Positions 35,176 through 50,194 of a stretch of 64,000 bases of DNA are shown here, one piece after another (position 1 is the stretch's first letter; each line of letters opens with the position of its first letter). The notes under the pieces are model-generated. The model was not told the DNA's origin and did no database searches. It saw only the letters and a list, made by a program, of their open reading frames with translations. This DNA is from Sipunculus nudus. Taxonomy: Eukaryota; Annelida; Sipuncula; Golfingiida; Sipunculidae. Both the position numbers and the translations under genes were made by a program. The stretch lies in assembly GCA_026874595.1 (NCBI GenBank), contig CM049310.1, positions 45,601,058-45,665,057 on the forward strand. The letters run 5' to 3'.

Positions 35176-36522
35176 CCCATGTAGATTGCCTTGTATTAGT
35201 TATCATAACTAGTTGTTCAATCTATGTAAATCTATGATGGAACTTACATTAGCATTTAATGCTATACATAAATATAGTATTACATATATATTATTTAATA
35301 TTATGTATATTATGTAGATTATGTTTTGTTACCATCATGATATTTAAAAAAAAACTTAACAACTAATAGTTCATTTAATGGCATTCTATAAAAGAGAATA
35401 TATTAAATATGTGTATTAATTTTTAATTTATATTTTTATTTTAATCTAAATTTTTTTCTCTTTATGGAATATTCAAATAATCAGCACTTGAGCCGCATGT
35501 ATTAATGATGAAAAACAGCAGAGTAACTATTTACATTTAATTTACACCATATATAATTATTATCTATTTAATATTAGGTATTTGATTGTAGAATATGAAC
35601 CAAGGTAAAATGCGAAACTGGGTATGCTATTTGACACAATAATACTTTCTGTGCAGAAGAATTTCTGTAAATCAAAGATGTAAGCAGACGTTTATTTTTA
35701 TTTATTTTTTTTTATGTCTCACAATCGATATTTTCATTCAATTGTTCCTTTTTTTCTCTTCACCTTTCATCATCGACACCATTTAGAACAAAAGGAAAAA
35801 AATGGAAAGGAAATTTTTCAATTTACAACAATGACAAATAACATAACATTAACATCCTCATCATCCTAATAACGTATGATTGCAAATGTCTCAGACTGAG
35901 ATAATTAGGAAAAAAAGTTTCTGTCAATAATTATACATAACTCCAATTATTCTACCATATTAAGCCTTATATTCACATATGCACATGTAGTTTGATTGAG
36001 TTGTGTGGGTACAACGAAGAAAAACATATCACTTGATTAAACTCTTTTTCTTCCACTGTAAGAGGGAACGTTAGCAGACGTTAGACATAAGACACCGCAC
36101 GCTTTGACATCTGGGTTTGTATAGTTAAAAAAACAAACTTTACACATGTATGATGAGAAATCAATTAATGATTTTTCTCTGTATCTCCAAGTAAACATTA
36201 AAGGGTGCCCAGCATAAAATCTTCAGTGTCCTAGGATATATTATGACTTTTGGGTTATAGTACCCAAACTGACATTGTGCAATATGGGGAGAAGTTTTAA
36301 TTTGTAGCAGTAGTGCTGTTGTAAAAGTGCAGTAGCATTTGTAGTAGCAATCGAGACAAGCTCAGACATCTGTCTCTGCCCAAGATGTTTGTCGTGTCTC
36401 TACATTTAGGATTATTACGACATTTTAGTACTCCGATATCCTCCTACTACGATAATATGCAAAATAATATACCAAGTATAAATGGCATTTCTTTTTATAA
36501 ATTGATAACAGTTATAACGATT
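35176..36522. other. Very AT-rich intergenic DNA
   Basis: Contains TATTATGTA-type low-complexity sequence at 35270-35330. No gene seen. Confidence 0.6.

Positions 36523-36582
<60 letters not shown>
36523..36582. repeat. (AT)n microsatellite
   Basis: About 60 bp, with one C interruption near 36538. Confidence 0.95.
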
Positions 36583-36586
<4 letters not shown>

Positions 36587-39500
36587 TTATGCGATACGTA
36601 TTATAAGTTTTATCTTATAGAATACTCTGACGTCGACATGGAAATTACATTTAGATTCACTTTGTACATTATTCAAATTTTATTCAAAAATAAAAACAGA
36701 GGTCAAGCAAGTGGTCCCTTTGTAACTCTGCAGACATTCAATCCCAATACCTGAAAAAGGTCGTGTGTCCACGGTAATAACCAAGTTTGACCCCTTGAAC
36801 TGCGTCTGAGAGGTCCCCGAGGGTGCTCCATAACCTTTAAATAAACCAATGTATGGTTGACGGTGTCTGAGCTAATGAAAAGTGAAATATTCGATGAGGG
36901 TAAAAAGCCTGTAAATCGGGTACCAGGCGGATATTACGGGGAGGCGGGAGAGAGCTGGATTATCTGTCTGGGCTAATCTGCTATCTCCCCCTACTCTGTT
37001 AGGCTTTTGTCTGCCATACCAAGAAATTTCATACATCATTAGCCTGAGTATTTTCAGGCGGGTCGTTAGTGTCATTGCCTTCAGTCTCAGATACGCTGAA
37101 CGAATTAGCCAGTCAACTATTAGTTGATTGAAGCAGAGATTTGTCCTCACATTTTGCAGTCTGGAATCTATACCACTAACAAATAGAACTGACTATTCCG
37201 TATAACATTAGCGCTTCTTGACACTATACCATGTCAAAAGATTAATTAATTGTTCGTTAAATATTGCACTATGTTGATGATATAATTTGAAATAAATGTA
37301 TGCGGTTCATAGTTTTCTACATGTGCGTAGAGTGGTCGCGAAGCAAGGATAATGACATAAGCATGTCGTAAATGTGAATATCCTCAGACGCAATAGATAA
37401 AGTTCTATGCATTATCTATTAACAATAATTTATTGTTTATTTATTTATGTATGATTTAAGGTATGCGTTGTTAAAAAGGGCATTCCCACTTCCACAAATT
37501 GATCTCCAGGTGCGCTACAAACAGGAAAGATATCGAAGGTTACGAAATTCCGGGCAATGCGGCCCTGAATAGGACTAAATCCTTCGATGGTGCTTCGATT
37601 CTGCTACGCGTATACGAGGTTCTAAGCGGATATTGCGAGTTTGCTACAATAAATATATAGTACTAGTTATCACGAATTACAAGGAACCACAGCGATTCTG
37701 CTACGAACAACATAGGCATTGAGCACAATACATACCACCGAAGTGACAGAAAACATTCTTGCGAGTCACTGTGAGGTTGTGACTCACTCTATATACACAC
37801 AGGACCAACCTTGTGCATGGACCGCTGGCATTTTAATCCATTTATAATCATTTATAATGATACTTAGCAACTATTTTGGAATTATTCTTAGGGACTGCTA
37901 AGGAACTTATTAGATGTAACGTATGGGAAGTTCTTGAGTATTCGTAGTACTCCAATGAAGAGCAAAGAAGCAAGAAAAATGTCAAATCGTAGAGCGTCAG
38001 TTCGTGGAAGTATATATTGAGTATTTATTGGTTATCTGTTCAGACTGCGCAGATCACCCCCCCCCCCCTTTTGCTAATACTGTTTCAAAAGGAGGTTACA
38101 ACCTCTAAAATGACTTCCATAATACCTTTTGTCACATGTCAATATGCTCGATACTTACAAAGAGATACTGCGTGCTTAATTTTCTCATTTTTTTCGGGAG
38201 TAGCTTAAAATGAATCAAATTTGCATAATTTTGACACCAATAGACCCGATGAACTTTAGTTATATTATAATTAAGGATTTGCTAAGAGAAAATATTACAC
38301 ATTAATTTTCAAGCCACCCCTAAGTCTTTCTCCCTAAAAATTTACACTTGCACAAATATATTATTTATTCTTGATTCAGGTTTGTGTATATCATTATGTA
38401 ACTAAAGTTCGGCCGATTCTATTGATACATAAATTATGCTATTACGATGTATAATAAGACTGTTATGGTCTATAAACCGATGCAAATTCGCTCGATGAAA
38501 AAAAATAATAAAGTTGAGTGTTTACCACCTTTATATGTTTTGAAAGAGCTGGACAGAAAAAAAAGACACCTCAAGGGCGGGGAATAAGGTTTTCAAAAGC
38601 TGGTCCATGGCCATATATAGTACATGTATAATAGTTACATGTACAAAGCACTCTGTTAATTATCTCCCTTGCTGAAAGCAGCATGTTGAAAGTGAATCAG
38701 CCCTTACCTACATATTCTACTTTCAGGACAATAGGAGAAAAATGGATCTGTTTATATTTGATTATACGGTTAAATCATGGTATACACGTGAGTAAAGTAT
38801 AAAGTAGGTCCCGTTAATGGATAATATACTTAATCTTAGAGGGCACAATGCCAATTCTCGGAGCCGAGTCTCATCTTGTGCTGGCAGATTAATTCTCTGT
38901 GATATAATGCGTCCTTGTTGATACTCTATCGTTAAAGATAAATGTTAAATCGTTAATTCTAATACACCCGGGGCTATAAGTTCTAGATGGGCATTACAGT
39001 GGGAGAGTATATCATAAAAGAGCATTAGGAATTATCAATAATAATCATGTATGCCGTTGTTTAATTTCGCGGGTTGATTATTAGATTAGTTTGGGGAAAA
39101 ACATCACCATCGGTACCATTGTCTTTACTTACGAGGCTTGTTAGTAGGAGTAGCGGCTATAGAGCAGCGATAGAAGTAAAACATGAGATAGTGAAAGGCA
39201 CTTTTCTTAAATTCTCCCAGCAGACAGGGGTTTTGATATGACACAAGTATATTTTCCTAATGTGTTCTCCATTTTCCTTTGTAATCAGAATAAGTTGACC
39301 ACGCCATTCTTACGACTCAATGGAACCGCTTTCCTACTCTGAGAGGGCAAACATTTAACTGCCAACGAGTGACTTTTTATCAGCCGTATCGGCTTCAAAC
39401 GCATGCCATTGTCCATTCTTTAAGATCAACCAATTTTGCCAATTGGAATTAAAGCTGATTTCTTTCCTCGTCAGATAGAATAAATAGGTTTTCAGGAATG

Positions 39501-40170
39501 CTACATCCATAAAACTGCATTTCAAAAGAACGTTCAAGACAGTCAAGATGCATAATACATTGGTGATCACGTGTTAATCCTTGTAGCGTTATCGGAAACT
39601 AATTTTGCGGTCTGCATTATTTATTCATGACGCGAGGTACTTTAGCTGATAGAGATACGTCTTTTTTCTCTCCGTCTTTTTTTTTTTTTTACTGGTGTCG
39701 TATCTTGGATAGAAATAGGAATAAACGGGATGTAGCACCTAATTTGGGAAACTATTTAAATGGCAGATGTGTCAGTCAACACTTTGCGATATATTTTGCA
39801 TAAATTGAGAAAGGTCAATTCTTCTTAAATTACAAATAAACAATGAATGATCTTATTATTATGAATAAATATCTCTGTCTGATTACACTTATTGTGGATT
39901 GGGCTCCCGATTCCGATCCAGATTGATTTTACATCGAGGAAATTAAAAAAATATCAATTAACGAGAATCTTTTGTTATTAAAGAAAGGAATAAAGAAACA
40001 TTGGCACAATTGGAATATTGTCCACTCAATAAAAAAAATGGGGAGGAAAAAAAAAGGACGAAGATGAAAGAAAAATCTTGGAGTCGCACTGACTTTTCTG
40101 CACTCGTACAATCGGAATCATTCTTAAACCCGTCTTAAAATAAAAAAATTTCGATTCTTTATTTTTGAAA
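36583..40170. other. Intergenic DNA with one less AT-rich block
   Basis: No supported gene. Positions 36740-37145 are non-repetitive, higher in GC and hold GGATTA/TAATCT cores, so could be regulatory. A poly-C tract lies at about 38057-38068 and a poly-T tract at about 39679-39690. Confidence 0.4.
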
Positions 40171-40510
40171 GGGATAAGGCAATGGATCTTGGAGAGACAA
40201 GTTAATTAGCTTTGATTTTCACAGCATTGTTTGATGTGCCCGCTCTTTTCCGCCTGCCATGTTTACGATGTCCTGTGAACCCTCGGTGCCGTTTATATGC
40301 AGACCGTCTTATTTAAAATCTGTCAGGAATTTGAAGGGAGAATGTCGGGACTAACTGAAGGCTACCAGACCGAAATTTAATTGGCCAAGAATGGTTTACA
40401 GGATTTAATAAGCTGCTGCCTGGTGTGCCGGATTAACATAGTTTCCGAGTTAAACCACCATTCAAGCATAAAGTCTTTATATTAATCCGCCGATTTAGTA
40501 GTTCCTGGCG
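40171..40510. promoter_or_regulatory. Non-repetitive block, weak regulatory candidate
   Basis: Unique mixed-composition sequence without ORFs, containing TTAATTAG (about 40202) and several TTTAAT cores. The case rests only on composition and the absence of repeats. Confidence 0.15.
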
Positions 40511-43500
40511 GAAGGATACTACGTAACAGTTAATCTATGACAGGATGAACGGTTCCTTCCGAAATATAAAATGATCTCAATCGTTCTTGTTTCATAAACT
40601 GTCGGAACAAAGGGAAGCACTGTGCTTTGTACGTTAGTAGATAGAGCCAATTTATAGGAAGAGGGAAGAGAGACCGAGAGACGGAAATTACAAAAGAAAA
40701 GATGTGACTTAAAAAATCCTGAAGACAGAGATTGTGGGTGCGTGTGTATGAGCGAAATAAGAGAGCACATTTTACTATTCGACCAAACCTGCAAAATGGA
40801 AATGTAAAATTTAAATACGGACAGACATAAATTTGTTTAGATAAACGTGTGATACGTGATTTCACTTATTTGTACTGAAAGCGAAACTAACTGCTTGGTT
40901 CATTTATTATTCACGATTTTAAAATTTGCATAAAGCTTATGGTTATAGACTTCAAAATCCAAGGAGTCTTTCATTAAATGACACAAAGATATAAAAGAAG
41001 TACAATGGTGCTGTCTCTTGGTAAATGTTGTTCGCACTTAATGCGAGATATCGGTTCTGTTTATAGCACATTGCATTAACCATAACGTTAAAAACCACAT
41101 ACCTGAAAAAGTTCCGTCTGTCCCGTCCTTAAAGAAGAAGAACACCTCCAGTAGTTCTTTATCTCCGCGGAAGGTCACTGAAAGTGGTAAGTAATTTACC
41201 AGTGATCTGTTGTACGATCCAGTAATGAAGTGTCTTACGTGACGTCACTGCGGATTAAGCTTTGGCGGTCCCAGTGTACGTCCCGGCATGCGGTGAACAC
41301 GCCCGTACGTAAGCTATATGAGCCGTGTGCCGAAGGAGTCAGGATGTGGTAAAGCCGCTAACCACGTGGGCTTTCATTTGCAGTGTTTATTCATTTGGCC
41401 ACCAGAACGGTGCTGTCTCTCAGCGCACATCAGAAACAACTGTCCTCAGCACAGCCGGTCACCCGATAGCGTACAGATCCAAAAGACTTCAAACGTGTTC
41501 ACTTACATCAACCAATCCAAATTTCTCTGGGAGCAGTTAATTATCCAATATAGAAAATACATTACAAACTAAAAATTCGTTTGTTGCATCAATCAAACAT
41601 TTCTTCTTGACGTATACACAATTAAGAAGCAGAATTACTCCGTTAAATGTAATTTTCCCGTGGTAGACTAAACAAAAGCCCCTTTGCAGTACATGTCGCC
41701 ATATGCTTCTCCATGTTTCTTATTCAATCCACTTCAATAAAGACTTTAATTTTGTTTTTAAGATCTTCTCAGTGAGCTTTCACATTCTGTTAGATAGGAT
41801 TTCAGAATTATTCAAAAACAAATCGGCCCATTTCTTTTAAATCAACCGGATCACTCAATGTCAAATAGTAGCCACATTATAAGCTAGCCGCCTGGAACAA
41901 GTGTGGCTGCTGTAACATTAGCGGCTGACTTTATCCCTGCTGCCGTGCTGCCGTAGCTGCTTATAAAGACAGTAACGGTACAGCGATCACAGAAGCAATC
42001 CAGCCCAAGACAAGAAGAAGTCCGCAAGAGCACTGTCGCAGCCCAGCCCCCAATCGCGAGACGCCTAAATGCGGCTTGACAGCCTAGGGGCTGAAGTTAT
42101 CGGGCTCGGCAATCTTTGTGATTCGAGGACACACACGTCCAACATATAATAGATAATCTGTCAGCATGGTTATTATCTTCAACGTCTTGGGCGTCTTGTA
42201 GTATACCAAGCTATTTATTACTGTGTCTGTTATACAACTCCAACCTCTTGGTAACCTAGGTCTATACATAATTACTTCTTTTCTACTCATATAATGTGAA
42301 CTTGATAACTATCCATGGCTGCAGTGTGGATTTTTATGTTGGCACGGCCGCTATGAGGAAATTCATCTTCGTATAGGCTCCTTAGGCCTGTATTTTGATT
42401 CCTCTACCTTTGCTGTGGCGTACACATCCATACAACCTATCTCAGCTTCATCGTACATATAAACATTGCGCTTTCGGGGTCAGACTCGAAAGGTTCCCTA
42501 CGCCATCGATGTTTTTTTTTTTCCAATTCTCCTGAATACCCTTTGTCTATCCATGTATTTTTGGAATATTGTTTTATATAAGTTAATATTTAACGGTCCT
42601 CAAGGAAAATCAATAACAGAATTCAACAGCAAAAAATAGGTTAAAATACATAATATATTTACATCTGTGTGTGTGTTAGTCGTGTATCAGGATTATATCT
42701 TCTTTAGGATAGCCTCTATCTATCCCATACAATTGCTTCCAACACTCGGCATAAAAAAACTTACAAAGCAAGTCCTACCTATGACAATGTATGGATTGTC
42801 TAGACACAGCCACCAAAATCATGCCTTTAACATCAGTTTTGATAGTGATGACTTTTCATAATTTGTCTATAACTGACTGGAAATTTAACATGCCCACCCT
42901 TCCATTACAATAACTATATTCAGGTATATTAAGACCTGTCATAATGCAGACATAAGACCTGTAAGTGTGGCTCCAAGGGTGGTAGTGGTGATGTAGGTAA
43001 GGGTATTTCCTCAGTATGACATTGTGGCTCATATGGGATTCGTTTATTCTGTTCAAGTCGGGCCTGCAATCTTTACTGGCATCACAATATTATCGCCGTT
43101 CCAATATCTTGTTTAATCTTTTCCTCCGGTCGCTTAGCTCTTTGATCAAACCGCATTGGGTATGACTAGCGAATTCTCAAGCCGTTTATATATTCGTGTG
43201 GTGTAACCTGGCCTCCGTCAACGAATATTGTAGGACTTTATATGATACATAAGAAAGTGTCTACGACTGGTTTGTGTGGCCAGGTATGAGGTCACCGAGT
43301 GTACTTTCTTTGTCACGTCAATCGGCTTTACTTCATCCCTTGAGAGATTTTTTTTGGTCAGTAGTCTAAGCACTTTACCGACACCTTCAAATACGATGCA
43401 TATAGTTCGCGGTTATAAGATATTATTCAAATATCATTTGAAAAAGAAAATGTATTTGTAGTTAAGGTCTTAGTATCGTCAATATACCTTGGTTCAGTGT

Positions 43501-44682
43501 AGCTTTTAATATGTAATAAATAAAATAACTTTTAGCAAAAACGATATTAACATATTTGGAATTCTCATAACTTTCTCTATGAAATATGTTTTATATCTTA
43601 TATAATTACAGTTTTTGTTGGTCTGAGAGTTATGAAACCTGAACCAAAATCTCATATCTGGCAGTAACTATGCACTTAACGATAGTATCAACTTAAAATA
43701 CATACAGGCCTGCCTAAGGTAAATGACCGAAACAAGAGTAAGTGCTTAAGAAAAAATGGACGTCTTTGAAATAAAGAGTGAAAAAAGAGTAAAATTAGCG
43801 TCAATTCCCCATTTTTGTCACAGGCTGAATAAAGATGTTCTCATATATATCGACGCATATCATTTCCAAAGTCAGAAATATACATGGAGCACGTACGTTT
43901 CAGTTCATTAAGATAGGGCATTTTCCATATGTTATGACACATGCAGGAACTTTTCACACACTAAAAAAATGAAAAAAAGGTCCCATACTTGTTCTGACTG
44001 GACTGTTAAAGCAGGAGAGAAATAGTATTTATCGGAATCGATTCATGAAGAGAGAGAGAGAGTAAAAAGAAGAGTGCTGCTGAAAATAAGAGTGAAAAAA
44101 AAGATAAATTAGCGTCATCTTCGGGAAATAATAAAAGAAGTGACTTTTAAAAAAAAAGAATGATTTGGTAGAACTGACATACAAATATCTCCAGATTTTT
44201 AATTGTATATTTATCAACTTTAATTCTTCTTCGAATTTTAATTTCAGTCAAATTATCAAATTATTCGTTTGAAATGGCCTGTATTTGGTTTATAAAATAG
44301 CATAAAGATAAAAACACGTTCTTGATGATATGTTTTCTAACAAATGTAGAAAATTTGTAAGCTTTTTTTTCAGTTAGTTTTTGCCCAAAAAATCTCTCTA
44401 AAATCCCTCTGGTGCAATCGACTGAAATACTTTTTTTTAGGAAAATGCCAACTGTTTGTGAAGAGATATGTTGTCCTTTAGTTGGCTAACTGATCTATGA
44501 ATGCAAGTGACAGCTTACTGTATAATAATAATATGATTATAAATCATGATCCAAATTTGTTCCCTCCATGAATTTCCTTGAATAACTCTTAACTCTTTAT
44601 CATGTCTAAAAAAGTGATTTAGTGTTAAATGTCAAGTTTGTAAGTGTAAACTCAGAAAAAATTTAGGATTTGTCATTAGTCC
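40511..44682. other. Intergenic DNA, no gene seen
   Basis: ORFs at 40519-40865, 41318-41572, 42084-42290, 42667-43056 and 43276-43461 have no domain. A perfect CRE octamer lies at 41240-41247 in a GC-richer patch (41160-41480). Confidence 0.5.
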
Positions 44683-44737
44683 TGATGGGTTGGACCCCTC
44701 TTTTCCCTAAATCCTGGATCCGCTCCTGGTCCTCTAG
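44683..44737 (-). mobile_element. hAT-like MITE end (copy d), fragment
   Basis: GGGTTGGACCCCTCTTTTCC followed by CTAAATCCTGGATCCGCTCC matches the right end of the copy at 59249. No opposite end is found. Confidence 0.55.
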
Positions 44738-45029
44738 TAATTAGGTTCCCTGGCTACCATTGGTTGCACTAATTGAATTCAATAAACAGGGCCTAGCTTA
44801 TCAAGATTAGCAGTGCTCAAGCTCCAAAGACCTGCTACTGCAGCTCACAGTTCCAGATGTCAATCATGTCTCAGCTCCATTTGCCAGCCAATCGACATTT
44901 GAACAAAGTGTTTGTTTTCCCAGGGCATACTTGTGATTTTTTAAAACTTTTTTTATATATTTTTTTTCGGTGGAGGTATGCTAATTCTTAAGCTAAGTAT
45001 TTACCTCAGCAGAGTTCCCTTTCAGTATG

Positions 45030-45345
45030 GGACTTCGTAATAGGGCGGTCGCACTCGCTTCCTGTCGTTTTATTCTATATCCTTGTCACCCAGGCCTTGC
45101 GTTTACCGCCGCTACAGGTCCAGGGTGTGTGATAACACCGAAGAACCTCCCAAAGACGCATTCGTCTGTGAGTGACACACGGGTGTTTGGCACAGCCTTC
45201 CCATTATGCCTGCAGAGCGCTCACCCTGGGTTGGGGCCGACCGTGATAATCTCACCACTCCTCGGCTAAGATTTGAACTCCCGACCTTCACGCTTTGAGT
45301 TCTGTTGTCAAATGACGTCAGACTGGTTCTGGGCAATGTTTTATC
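45030..45345 (-). repeat. tRNA-derived SINE, antisense
   Basis: On the minus strand ACTCAAAGCGTGAAGG leads into GGGAGTTCAAATCTT, whose GAGTTCAAATC (45280-45270) is a B box, as in many tRNA-derived SINE heads. A GC-rich body of about 240 bp follows. The A box is degraded, and a CRE octamer (45313-45320) lies in the head. The ORFs on both strands here are shadows of the repeat. Confidence 0.55.
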
Positions 45346-46137
45346 TTAAAAGGAGAAAGCACACATTAGAGCACAAAATCACTCCGCCAGCTTAAAGGCA
45401 ATTGCATATACGTAGAAGTTAAAAAGACTGTTATTTAGAGGGTTATAGGCATTTGATCCAGCCATATGATGCCGATAATTAGAATCCAGTAGCTCACAGA
45501 TTTGCTGACGTTTAAGAAGTGAAAACAATTTTTATTCATAATAGTTCAGTAAATAACCAAAGAATGGAGCCTAATTTTGACATTCATTATTAATTACGGT
45601 CACACTGATTATAACTATTTTGCTGGGTGTTCGTTCTCCCCCCAAAAAGACAACAATCTATTAATTCACCCAGCATAATATAACCTCGTTCCAGTACAAC
45701 ACCAGCGCCACAAGAGGCCCTTGCGTTATAGGGCAGGTATGAAGATTGGCGAGGCTTACCGGTTTGTGAGAAATTAATTGTAGATAGATGAGTCAGGTAT
45801 GCTTCAGGTCACAATCCCTGATGTCGATCAAGTCTTAGCTCCATTTGCCGATCAATCGGCATATTGCTGTTTTTTCAGGGTATTTACGTGAATATTTTTC
45901 TCTTTGGTCTGAGTCTTATCTCAAGGGTGCACATTCTCTACCCAAGACGGAACGGGTGCTGGTCATGGACAACATGCATATGCTGAATGAGTGACCTCCT
46001 ACTGCCTATTATACTAGCGGATATACTCGTCCAGATAAAAGATGAGAAGCTGTCAGTTTTAAAAGTTAGGACTAACCTTTTTATTTGTACATTGGGATGA
46101 AGGCATGCCGAAAGCACTACAAGCATTGTATATTCAG

Positions 46138-46140
<3 letters not shown>
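45346..46140. other. Intergenic DNA, no gene seen
   Basis: AT-rich unique sequence with no recognised repeat. Confidence 0.55.

Positions 46141-46193
<53 letters not shown>
46141..46193. repeat. (AT)n microsatellite
   Basis: Pure alternating AT tract of 53 bp. Confidence 0.95.
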
Positions 46194-46195
<2 letters not shown>

Positions 46196-48402
46196 GCTAC
46201 TAATATGCCTGCTAGGGTTGAATGCTTCCAAGAGAGCTAGAGAAAGCTACGTTAATGATCAGCCCGGAAGAAAGACTAGGAAGGCGAAGTGTCAGATGAG
46301 ACTGAACTCTATCGTTACCTTATTAAACTTCATTTATTTTACATGGATTGTACAAATAGTTATAACAACTAATAATATAATGGTGGCGTAGGGTTTTCTG
46401 AAGGAATGGACGAAACCGGAAGACCCGGAAAACTACCGATCTCTGATTGGCAGCTGCAATCCACTCTTGTTGTTACGCAAGGGATCGATGTAGGTAGATT
46501 ACTTTAATCTCGACAGTATATATTGGAAGTGGGCGACTTTGGTGAGGGAACGGGTGGCAAATATAACAGGGTATACTGTATTATGTAACAAATATGATGT
46601 CTTCTGTGTAGCTGTGCGTAAAAACTATATTGGTTATCGTGACAACATGAAAATAAAGCGTCCGTGCGCAATGCATTCGCTTGTCTTATAATAATTTACG
46701 ATATTACTTTCTCGGAATCAGTCAGAGATTTATTCCGGCTACCATTGATTATGTAAAACGATGTAAGTGAAATGGGTGCAGATATACGACGATCTGCACC
46801 TTTAGTTGTAGAACAATTCCTACCGCTTCAGATATCGTCTCCCTTATCAAGTTGTTCATAAACCCTGGATATGTTACACTGTTTATATACACAAATGTAT
46901 TTTCCTAGCTGCAGGACCCGGCTTCTATTATTAACGAAGTCTGATCCCTATATAATCCCTAAATATTAGATACTCCCCTTGAATGAACTTGGCAAGCTTT
47001 AAATATGTCACAAACACAAACACGTCGACCTACTCCCAACGTAGCCCTGGGTTACAGAAGATATAGCCGGCCTATCTCTACCTATAAAATACCTGTTATA
47101 AACCCCCTAAATTGTTCCTATTATAGCATTGGCCTGTGGCAGTATCGGGGACCCCGGTTAGCTGATATCCCATAAAAGGAGGATAAAGTCCTTAGCATTT
47201 GTTTTAAAGGGACTTTCAAGAGTGTAAGGATATACTTAAAGCCTAGTTCAGTACAATAGGATGTATTATGCATAGTGGCCTGATTTTATGCTCAAACTAC
47301 CGTTTCGGGATGACCTTTATCAGGAATATGTTGTTCTAATTATTAACTAAATGACTATGATGACGGCACTACAAGGCCTGCAGACCGACAGGAATCTCGT
47401 TATCGGGAACAGAAACTTATAAATAAATCTCTATAATCAAACTACCTCATAGACGCTTAAATTTTTCTCTCAGTTTGTTATGTGGTACACGTCTACTCCA
47501 TTTTATTGTTTTGTCGTTTTTCTTTGTTTGTCCTTGGGCCAAACGTGTTTAAGTTTCATTGGCACAGTGTTCAAAGTTTTAAAATTATTGAGTCTATACA
47601 CACACACACACACACAGCAAACACCCACCCCATATATTCTCTTAAAGTCAATGTATTTCAGAATATGAATTGTGAAGAAAGAATATTTTTATGAAATATA
47701 ATCTCGAAACCTTGCATTGGTACATTTCAACGTTCATGAAAGGTAAACTCGGCTTTTGAAATCCCTAACTTCAAGGTCAACTGCTAAAATTAACCCTTAT
47801 TCTACTCCTGGGTGCGCTCAAACGGGAACAGCGTCAGACTTTTATGCGCGAATTCTTCCACCTCGCTTCAGAGCAGGCAAAATATATCCGATTTTACCAT
47901 AGAGAGGTGTGACATTAGGTATAAAAAACCTGACTGCAGACTCCGAGTCGGGGCTAGTTGTCTGGCCAGGTGGCGACCCAGGACAACGGATCATTAGCGA
48001 GAAACTTCCACAAATTGAGACAGATGTATCTGATGTCCGGGCGAGATTTCTGAGCTCCCCGCGATGTTGACGTGCAGGAGAACAACCTATATGGATTGCA
48101 GGCGTCAGTTCTAATTTGTCCAAGTATTAAAAGATGGCCTGCTGGGGACGTAAGACATTAATCTTTTCATATTCCAACTCCCTGCGTACATGCTTTCTTA
48201 CACGCAAAGGACAACTGTTGCTCAAAAACCAGTTGTTAATGAAACTGTGGCAAGACCTGTGCCGTTGGGAATTTTCATGTTTCTTTGCACCTAAAACGTT
48301 GTTTTTCCTTTTTTTCTTATAACAGTGTCTTGCTAGCCGATTTATTGCAGTAAACAACGTAGTCACACAATGGGGACAAGAAAGGTTAAGAAGTAGTATA
48401 TA
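46194..48402. other. Intergenic DNA, no gene seen
   Basis: Mixed unique sequence with a short (AC)n tract at 47598-47615. ORFs at 47480-47694, 47812-48123 and 48127-48366 overlap on both strands and show no domain. Confidence 0.5.
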
Positions 48403-48530
48403 TAGTGGTTAAGGCGATGGACTGCGGAGCTGAAATTCTACGGTGACTAACACTGTCACCAACTCCAAAGTAAATTGTGTAATCTCGGTGAAATCTCTCG
48501 AGACCTTACATCAAGAAGGTTTACTGATTA
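48403..48530 (+). repeat. tRNA-derived SINE fragment (serine-tRNA-like head)
   Basis: TAGTGGTTAAGGCGATGGAC at 48403-48422 is almost identical to the A-box and D-arm region of eukaryotic serine tRNAs. The rest is not tRNA: no B box follows at tRNA spacing. Instead AGTAAATTGTGTAATCTC and GTGAAATCTCTCGAG follow. Similar sequence appears in the antisense SINE at 52840, suggesting one family. Confidence 0.5.
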
Positions 48531-50194
48531 CATATAAACAGCGATATACCCTTAATTATGAAATGTCACTTGTTCCATCCGAGTTTTAGTGTGTACTCAA
48601 AATGGCAGCCCCATGAGTGGTTTCGAAATTTTTGTGAGGTTAAGGTTTGATAATATCACGAAAGTACAATAAAAAGTACTTCGAGGAGAGTTTGAAGGTG
48701 GAAATCTATCTGTGGTGAGTGTTAAGTGGGTAATAAATCCATATATCTTCAAGTAGAAGCCGGAGGAACGTTCTGCAGGTGATCGCGCCCTCTTTGGCAA
48801 ATTACAGTACCCAGCAAAATATAAAGTAACACATAAATAAACGTAACACCTAAATAACACAGACAATCCACGGAAGAGAGAATTTGAAACTGATTCAGTG
48901 AAGCACTTGTTTACTCTTTTGAGAACAATTCAGGATAGATTACTTGAATCATAATAACACTGGCATAGTAAATAGCAATAACATAGAATATTAAAACAAG
49001 TTTAGAAAAATAACCTCGAAATGCTTGCAAAAACATTAAAAGTTACTATTATTGTACAAAGCCTGTTTCATTGTCTGTTAAAAAGTAAGTCACACTGAAA
49101 TATGAAACAAATAAGACATTTGCAAAATTAACTAAACGAGATAAATTGAGAAGAAAAATTGTGTTGACGAAATAGGCCCATATTTTATTTTGAAAATTAA
49201 ACCAGAATTTCACATTGATATTTTATATTAGCAAGTTCAGGTTGTTAACCAACCATTAATCGGCATTTATTAATCTAATTAGTCGTAGTCGATAATTCCA
49301 TTTAATCAATCCTTACCACACAAATCTTATCAGATTTAGAACCATTCAAAGGTAACCATTCCGTCATCAGTTTCAAAGCATCGAGATCAGCTCAGAGGTT
49401 GGCAATGTTCTAGTTATAAACCGTCAAATGACGTATTGTTTGTCTGTTGTACAGAACACATAATCTATCAAAAGTCAAAGCGAGGTCACGGCTTGTCGCT
49501 CCGAAGTGGCTGGGGCAGCTGAAGGGTGGAACCATCTCCTCCAAGCTGTCTATGTACGTGCTGTTTTTCACAGCTTGGTAAAGATTTTCATAGCAAAACT
49601 GTCACTTATGTGCCCTCTATGAGGTTTTGCTACCCCCTCTGCTGTCTGAAGACTCACCAGCCTCGCTACAGTACTGTAATATAAGGATGCAGTGATGTTA
49701 TGTATATTCAGGGTCTTTTCAGCACATAAACCATGCAAATGGAGTCATCTGTGCACTCGGTACATGACAAAAAAAGCTGGATAATGTAATGACGTTTAAC
49801 GATCAGGGTCAGGTGAAGGTCACGAGTTCAGGGGTCATAAGGTCACCAATTATCGACCTTTGACAGTTTCGATTATTTTTTAAGACCACACTAGGTTCTT
49901 CTTCCAGGTACTTCTGGTGATAGGTAACAATTTTATCCTATGTTTCTTTGGTACATCGATTCACATTGGATATCGTAACAAGTGTTTATGCAGTCATAAT
50001 ACAATAACTGTAACATCCAGTCATCCTACAAAATGCATTGTAATGCACAGGAAGAAAATCCTTGGCCATTTTTTCTTTCTTCTTGTTCAAGTGTTACGCA
50101 TTATAAAAGTTCCAATGTTAAAACAAGAAAGGCTGATCTATGAAAGAGATGTGGGTTGTCTCTCGCTTTTTATGGAAGTAGCTGCAGAAATGGT
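48531..50194. other. Intergenic DNA, no gene seen
   Basis: AT-rich unique sequence. The ORF entering the 21-bp repeat (49917-50345) has no recognisable N-terminal domain. Confidence 0.5.
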